Below the pieces are notes generated by a model. The model was not told the origin of the DNA. It was given only the letters and a program-made list of their open reading frames with translations, and searched no databases. DNA of 7,489 bases, from the NCBI GenBank assembly GCA_034440275.1, contig JAWXBS010000229.1, positions 1 to 7,489 of the forward strand, read 5' to 3'. A program made the translations under genes and the position numbers. Origin of the DNA: VFBF01 sp034440275 (GTDB lineage: Bacteria > Pseudomonadota > Alphaproteobacteria > Caulobacterales > Aquidulcibacteraceae). This document shows positions 6,255 through 7,489 of this stretch, piece by piece. Each line of letters opens with the position of its first letter. Position 1 is the stretch's first letter.

Positions 6255-7148
6255 ATGGACTGGGACAAACTCAAGACCTTCCACTACTCGGCCGAGCTCG
6301 GGAGCCTGACGGCCGCCGCCGACAAGCTCGGCATCTCCCAGTCCGCCGTGAGCCGCCAGATCGCCGCGCTCGAGGAGCAGATCGGCGTTCCCCTCTTCCA
6401 GCGCCACGCGCGCGGTCTGCTCCTCAACGGTCCCGGCAAGGCGCTCTGGGATCTCACCCGCGATATGGCGCAGACCGCCGCCAGCGCCGAGCGCACGCTC
6501 AAGGACGCCCGCGAAAAGGTGATGGGCGATCTCTCGGTCACTGCGCCGATCGCCTTCGGTTCGGTGTGGCTCGCGCCGCGCCTCGTGCACTTCATGGATC
6601 AGTACCAGGAGCTGAAACTCCAGCTCCTGCTCGACGACCGCGAATACGATTTGCTCAAGCTCGAAGCCGAATGCGCCGTGCGCCTCTGGGCCGCCACGCA
6701 TCAGGACCTGATCCAGCGAAAAATCCTCTCCGTGCACGTCAGCCTCTACGCCGCGCCCGCCTATATCGAGCGCCACGGCAGCCCGAAAAAGCTTGAGGAC
6801 CTCGACAATCACCGCGTCGTCGCCTTCGCCTCCTCGGGCGCGCACACGCCGCTGAACGAACTCGACTGGGCGATCCGCGCGGGCCGCGACGACGACAAGC
6901 CGCGCACGCCGCTGCTCGAAATCAACAATGTCTATGGCATGCAGCGTGCGGTGGAATCCGGCCTCGGCATCGCCTCGCTCCCCGACTACATGGCGCGCGG
7001 CAACAAGAACCTCGTGAAGGTCCTGCCCGAAACGGACGGACCGAACTTCGACGTCTATTTCATCTATCCGGGCGACCTGCGGCGCTCCAAGCGCATCATC
7101 GCCTTCCGCGATTTCCTGCTGCAACAAGCGGCGGACTGGGCCGGATGA
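6255..7148 (+). CDS. LysR-type transcriptional regulator, LsrB/VtlR-like
   Basis: The 297-residue protein is a complete LysR-type regulator. The winged helix-turn-helix spans about residues 1-62, opening with MDWDKLKTF and containing SLTAAADKLGISQSAVSRQI (17-36) and PLFQRHARGL (46-55). A linker helix follows (about 63-90), then the effector domain from GDLSVTAP (91) to the end. The segments DLIQRKILSVHVSLYAAPAY, EDLDNHRVVAF and AVESGLGIASLPDYM, and its position after trxB, resemble LsrB of Sinorhizobium and VtlR of Brucella as I recall them. Those regulators act in oxidative stress, envelope and host-interaction circuits. Its only cysteine is C140, so a multi-cysteine redox switch is not possible here. 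The start at 6255 follows AAGGAAG by 7 nt. The stop overlaps the next small gene by 4 nt. The subfamily assignment is less certain than the family. Confidence 0.93.
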   Translation: MDWDKLKTFHYSAELGSLTAAADKLGISQSAVSRQIAALEEQIGVPLFQRHARGLLLNGPGKALWDLTRDMAQTAASAERTLKDAREKVMGDLSVTAPIAFGSVWLAPRLVHFMDQYQELKLQLLLDDREYDLLKLEAECAVRLWAATHQDLIQRKILSVHVSLYAAPAYIERHGSPKKLEDLDNHRVVAFASSGAHTPLNELDWAIRAGRDDDKPRTPLLEINNVYGMQRAVESGLGIASLPDYMARGNKNLVKVLPETDGPNFDVYFIYPGDLRRSKRIIAFRDFLLQQAADWAG

Positions 7149-7351
7149 CAAAGCGCTGGCGCGTTGAGGGGAAGGACGTCTTCGCCAATGAGTGGTACGG
7201 CGTGGGCGACGGCTTCGAAACCTACGAGGCGGCGTTGGCCGAGGCGCGCGCCGTCGCGAAGGAGGTCCTGAGCCACAGTCCGGACATACGAGACCGCATC
7301 TACGTCTTGGGCCCGGGCGACTTCGTCGAAGAAGTTGGCGGGGAGGCCTAG
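7145..7351 (+). CDS. Hypothetical 68-residue protein coupled to the LysR gene
   Basis: I do not recognise this protein. It is small, soluble and acidic at its C-terminus, with no cysteine, no signal peptide and no membrane segment. The start is basic (MTKRWRVEGKD), the middle has an aromatic and glycine stretch (NEWYGVGDGFETYE, 17-30) followed by a likely helix (AALAEARAVAKEVL), and the end is DRIYVLGPGDFVEEVGGEA. The pattern of strand, helix, strand suggests a small folded domain. Its ATG overlaps the LysR stop (ATGA, 7145-7148) and no independent Shine-Dalgarno is visible, so expression probably depends on translation of the regulator. The overlap and sensible composition support a real gene, but the shortness leaves some doubt. 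Confidence 0.65.
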   Translation: MTKRWRVEGKDVFANEWYGVGDGFETYEAALAEARAVAKEVLSHSPDIRDRIYVLGPGDFVEEVGGEA

Positions 7352-7390
7352 ACCCGAACGAGCGGGGGAGCGGGCGCGGCGCTTCCCGCC

Positions 7391-7406
7391 TGCCGCCCGG
7401 GCGGCA
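7391..7406. repeat. Perfect 16-bp palindrome after the last gene
   Basis: TGCCGCCCGGGCGGCA is a perfect palindrome 39 nt after the small orphan gene. It could fold as a 6-bp stem with a CCGG loop, but neither strand has a T-run behind it, so it is at best a weak transcript-end signal. I see no gene in the remaining bases up to 7489. Confidence 0.35.
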
Positions 7407-7489
7407 CCCCATGTGACGGCGTCCACCGCGCCATACGTCAAAATTGCATGGCTGCGGCGCCTGAGATGGCCCCCTCACGGCCTTGATTC

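Noticed and set aside
6204..7478. Open minus-strand frame of 424 codons opposite the LysR and orphan genes
   Set aside because: Arginine-rich, low-complexity translation with no family motif, fully antisense to a clear LysR gene. Long antisense frames are expected in GC-rich DNA.

Overview
The window is a GC-rich, densely packed piece of chromosome that reads as alphaproteobacterial. The evidence is the order carB, greA, an ELM1-family gene, then trxB followed by a LysR regulator that closely resembles the rhizobial LsrB / Brucella VtlR group. I cannot fix the order or genus from sequence alone. No rRNA, tRNA, CRISPR array, transposase, integrase or plasmid function is visible. Every base-pair stretch longer than about 140 nt is covered by a gene.

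Layout. Positions 2-730 (+) hold the C-terminal part of carB, the large subunit of carbamoyl-phosphate synthase, cut by the window edge. greA (803-1276, +) and an ELM1-like gene (1406-2392, +) follow. Next comes a three-gene operon on the minus strand, read right to left: an arsR repressor (4479-4129), an ATP-grasp ligase-like protein of unknown substrate (4129-2822) and a glutaredoxin-type arsenate reductase arsC (2811-2389). Its last stop codon overlaps the ELM1 stop codon in a shared TTAA. Diverging from arsR across an 84-nt gap is trxB (4564-5550, +), overlapped by a YibF-like glutathione S-transferase gene (5547-6146, +). After a 108-nt gap rich in inverted repeats come the LysR regulator (6255-7148, +) and a tightly coupled 68-residue orphan (7145-7351, +). 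The last 138 nt contain only a perfect 16-bp palindrome.

How the genes fit together. The left part is housekeeping (pyrimidine/arginine precursor synthesis, transcript cleavage). The middle and right form a thiol/redox neighbourhood: an As(III)-sensing type repressor, an arsenate reductase, thioredoxin reductase, a glutathione transferase and an LsrB/VtlR-like regulator. The least explained part is the ATP-grasp enzyme between arsR and arsC. It is translationally coupled to arsR, carries five cysteines all in its N-terminal 156 residues, and no arsenite efflux gene is present in the operon. The arsR promoter is also notable: a perfect 8+4+8 inverted repeat overlaps a plausible -10 element and ends one base before the arsR ATG. 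The predicted transcription start is the A of that ATG, which implies a leaderless arsR message.
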